From assembly GCA_025458985.1 (NCBI GenBank), contig JALORM010000088.1, positions 1-7,087 of the forward strand: DNA of 7,087 bases, read 5' to 3'. A program made the translations under genes and the position numbers. The DNA is from Paracoccaceae bacterium. GTDB taxonomy: Bacteria > Pseudomonadota > Alphaproteobacteria > Rhodobacterales > Rhodobacteraceae. The notes below the pieces were generated by a model that ran no database searches, was not told where the DNA came from, and saw nothing but the letters and a program-made list of their open reading frames with translations. Positions within the stretch are counted from its first letter, which is position 1; every line of letters starts with the position of its first letter. Of this stretch, positions 5,726 to 7,087 are shown piece after piece.

Positions 5726-6455
5726 AGCGGTTCTGGCCGCGCTGTCCGCGCTGCTGTTTCCAGCCGCAGCGGCGGGGGCCGACTGCGCGGCCGTCAGCCA
5801 CGAAGGCCGCGGCTACACGGTCTGCGAGGCGCGCGCGGGTGACGATCTGCGCCTGTTCCTGTCCGATGCCGAGGGCCGCCCCTACGGCACCTTCGGCCGG
5901 ATCGACCGCGCGCTTGAGGCCGAAGGGCGGCGCCTTGCCTTCGCGATGAATGCCGGGATGTACCACCCCGACCGCCGGCCGGTCGGCCTCTACCGCGACC
6001 CCGCGGGCGAAACCGCGCCACTGGTCACCGCGCCCGGCCCGGGCAACTTCGGGATGCTCCCGAACGGTGTCTTCTGCATCGGCGAGGACCGCTTCGCCGT
6101 TGTCGAATCGCGCCGCTATGCCGAAACGCGGCCGGCTTGCCTCTACGCCACCCAGTCCGGGCCGATGCTGGTGATCGGGGGCGACCTGCATCCCCGCTTC
6201 CTCGCCGACAGCGACAGCCGCTTCGTGCGCAACGGCGTGGGCGTCAGCGCCGACGGCACGACCGCCTATTTCGCCATCTCGGACCGTCCGGTGACCTTCC
6301 ACGAATTCGCCCGCCTGTTCCGCGACAAGCTCGGCACGCCCGACGCGCTTTACTTCGACGGCCGCATCTCGCGCCTGCACGCCCCGGTGATCGGCCGGTC
6401 GGACGCGGGCTTCCCGATGGGGCCGGTCGTCGGCCTTGTCGCGCCGGCAGGCTAG
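5709..6455 (+). CDS. Exported phosphodiester glycosidase (NAGPA/DUF2233) family protein
   Basis: The 248-residue product begins with a signal peptide (about 1-24, ending AAAAGAD) and is likely periplasmic; the C26 context is not a lipobox. The rest matches the phosphodiester glycosidase family (NAGPA, DUF2233) named after the mammalian enzyme that removes GlcNAc from phosphodiester-linked sugars. Motifs seen are AMNAGMYH (79-86), GNFGMLPNGVF (112-122), QSGPMLV (149-155), RNGVGV (174-179) and YFDGRISRL (215-223). The last corresponds to the Asp-Gly-rich motif, which is DGGGS in many relatives; here only D217-G218 remain, then R219. Four cysteines (26, 39, 123, 144) could form disulfides. The start at 5709 has GAGG upstream (5699-5702) and overlaps rbfA by 17 bases in another frame, suggesting translational coupling; the frame is open from 5652, but that part is rbfA shadow. 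The bacterial substrate is unknown. Confidence 0.88.
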   Translation: MIPRPRAVLAALSALLFPAAAAGADCAAVSHEGRGYTVCEARAGDDLRLFLSDAEGRPYGTFGRIDRALEAEGRRLAFAMNAGMYHPDRRPVGLYRDPAGETAPLVTAPGPGNFGMLPNGVFCIGEDRFAVVESRRYAETRPACLYATQSGPMLVIGGDLHPRFLADSDSRFVRNGVGVSADGTTAYFAISDRPVTFHEFARLFRDKLGTPDALYFDGRISRLHAPVIGRSDAGFPMGPVVGLVAPAG

Positions 6456-6456
6456 C
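6444..6456 (+). repeat. 13-base direct repeat, copy 1
   Basis: CCGGCAGGCTAGC here is identical to 6480-6492, 36 bases further on. This copy contains the last codons and the TAG stop (6453-6455) of the glycosidase gene. It ends exactly where the hairpin at 6457 begins. Confidence 0.9.
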
Positions 6457-6479
6457 GGCGCGCGGTTGACCGGCGCGCC
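6457..6479 (+). other. GC-rich hairpin between the two direct repeats
   Basis: GGCGCGC (6457-6463) pairs with GCGCGCC (6473-6479); inside it GG (6464-6465) pairs with CC (6470-6471) around a TTGA loop, with G6472 bulged. This nine-pair structure starts two bases after the glycosidase stop codon. No T run follows, so it is not a standard terminator. It could protect the 3' end, reduce read-through into truB, or be an RNase processing site. Confidence 0.65.
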
Positions 6480-6494
6480 CCGGCAGGCTAGCAG
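6466..6494 (+). promoter_or_regulatory. Candidate internal promoter for truB
   Basis: TTGACC (6466-6471) matches the -35 consensus at five of six bases. After an ideal 17-base spacer comes TAGCAG (6489-6494), a weak -10. The start point would be near 6501, leaving a leader of about 32 bases before truB. The -35 overlaps the hairpin loop and the -10 is partly in the second repeat. Confidence 0.33.
6480..6492 (+). repeat. 13-base direct repeat, copy 2
   Basis: Identical to 6444-6456, and adjacent to the hairpin end. It supplies the possible -10 of a truB promoter. Confidence 0.9.
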
Positions 6495-6532
6495 ACGTGC
6501 CTTCCAGAAGGTGCACGGGGGGGCAAGGGCAG

Positions 6533-7087
6533 ATGGCCCGACATCGCAAGGGGCGCGACATCTCGGGCTGGGTGCTGATCGACAAGCCCGCCGGCATCAC
6601 CTCGACCGCCGTGGTCGGCAAGCTCCGCTGGGCCTTCGACGCGAAGAAGGCGGGCCACGCCGGCACGCTCGACCCCGCCGCGACCGGGCTTCTGGCCGTG
6701 GCGCTGGGCGAGGCAACGAAGACCATTCCTTACGTGACCGACGCGCTCAAGGCCTACCGCTTCACCGTGCGCTTCGGCGCCGCGACCGACACCGACGATG
6801 CCGAAGGCGCGGTGATCGCCACCGCCGACCAGCGCCCCACCGACGACCAGGTCGTGCAGGCGCTGCACGCCTTCTGCGGCCAAATCCAGCAGGTCCCGCC
6901 GCGCTTCTCGGCCGTCAAGGTCGCGGGCGAACGCGCCTACGACCTTGCGCGCGAGGGCGAGGAGGTCGCGCTCGAGGCCCGGCCGCTCTGGGTCGAAAGC
7001 CTGACGCTCGTGGCGCGCCCCGACCCCGACCATGCCGAATTCGAGATGATCTGCGGCAAGGGCGGCTACGTCCGCTCGGTCGCGCGC
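6533..7087 (+). CDS. truB: tRNA pseudouridine(55) synthase TruB, N-terminal part, cut by window edge
   Basis: TruB converts U55 in the T-loop of most tRNAs to pseudouridine and also acts as a tRNA folding chaperone. The 185 codons present are roughly the first 60% of a typical protein of about 300 residues; the frame is open to the last base. Seen in order: GWVLIDKPAGITS (12-24), the catalytic motif HAGTLDPAATGLL (42-54) with catalytic D47, KAYRF (73-77), GAATDTDDAEG (82-92), PPRFSAVKVAGERAYDLAR (122-140), and GKGGYVRSVAR (175-185). The ATG at 6533 has AAGGG at 6525-6529 as ribosome site and gives the usual distance to the first motif. It lies 77 bases after the glycosidase gene, with the repeat-hairpin structure in between. 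The C-terminal domain and downstream genes are not visible. Confidence 0.97.
   Translation, partial: MARHRKGRDISGWVLIDKPAGITSTAVVGKLRWAFDAKKAGHAGTLDPAATGLLAVALGEATKTIPYVTDALKAYRFTVRFGAATDTDDAEGAVIATADQRPTDDQVVQALHAFCGQIQQVPPRFSAVKVAGERAYDLAREGEEVALEARPLWVESLTLVARPDPDHAEFEMICGKGGYVRSVAR

Noticed and set aside
5598..6380. 260-codon minus-strand open frame antisense to the glycosidase gene
   Set aside because: Composition typical of antisense frames, no domain; the plus strand has signal peptide and family motifs.
6457..6479. Intrinsic (rho-independent) terminator after the glycosidase gene
   Set aside because: The stem is strong but is followed by GC-rich repeat sequence without a T run, so it is listed only as a hairpin.
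1..7087. CRISPR, tRNA, insertion sequence, toxin-antitoxin or defence genes
   Set aside because: I looked on both strands and found no repeat-spacer array, transposase, or tRNA-like fold; almost all bases are used by housekeeping genes.

Overview
This window looks like an ordinary core-genome stretch from a high-GC alphaproteobacterium, most likely of the Rhodobacteraceae/Rhodobacterales. The basis is very GC-rich coding sequence with strong third-position G/C, protein sequences that read as rhodobacterial versions of PurH, RsmB, DapB, RbfA and TruB, and the rsmB - heparinase-like - purH gene order, which I recall from that family. I see no insertion sequence, CRISPR array, tRNA, rRNA, prophage gene or sign of recent transfer.

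Layout. Bases 1-3682 carry a minus-strand cluster read right to left: rsmB (16S rRNA m5C methyltransferase), a heparinase II/III-family protein, and the start of purH (purine synthesis), which is cut by the left window edge. Facing away from rsmB is a 58-residue plus-strand gene of the DUF1674/SDHAF4 family (succinate dehydrogenase assembly). The two appear to share a divergent promoter region whose -10 boxes overlap. That small gene converges on a minus-strand gene for a small exported protein of unknown function, which lies downstream of dapB (lysine/diaminopimelate synthesis). Divergent from dapB, the plus strand carries rbfA, a secreted phosphodiester-glycosidase (NAGPA/DUF2233) protein and the first 185 codons of truB, which runs off the right edge.

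How the genes fit together. The themes are housekeeping: ribosome maturation and RNA modification (rsmB, rbfA, truB), purine and lysine/cell-wall precursor synthesis (purH, dapB), and respiratory complex II assembly. Two genes do not obviously match their neighbours: the heparinase-like protein between rsmB and purH, and the exported glycosidase between rbfA and truB, which overlaps the rbfA end by 17 bases.

No convincing new system is present. The most distinctive local structure is at 6444-6492. Two identical 13-base direct repeats lie exactly on either side of a 23-base GC-rich hairpin, just upstream of truB, and the first repeat contains the glycosidase stop codon. The hairpin loop plus the second repeat also form a possible promoter for truB. 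Other small points of interest are the overlapping divergent promoter at 3703-3750 and an inverted repeat at 3947-3969 in which the stop codons of two convergent genes would pair.
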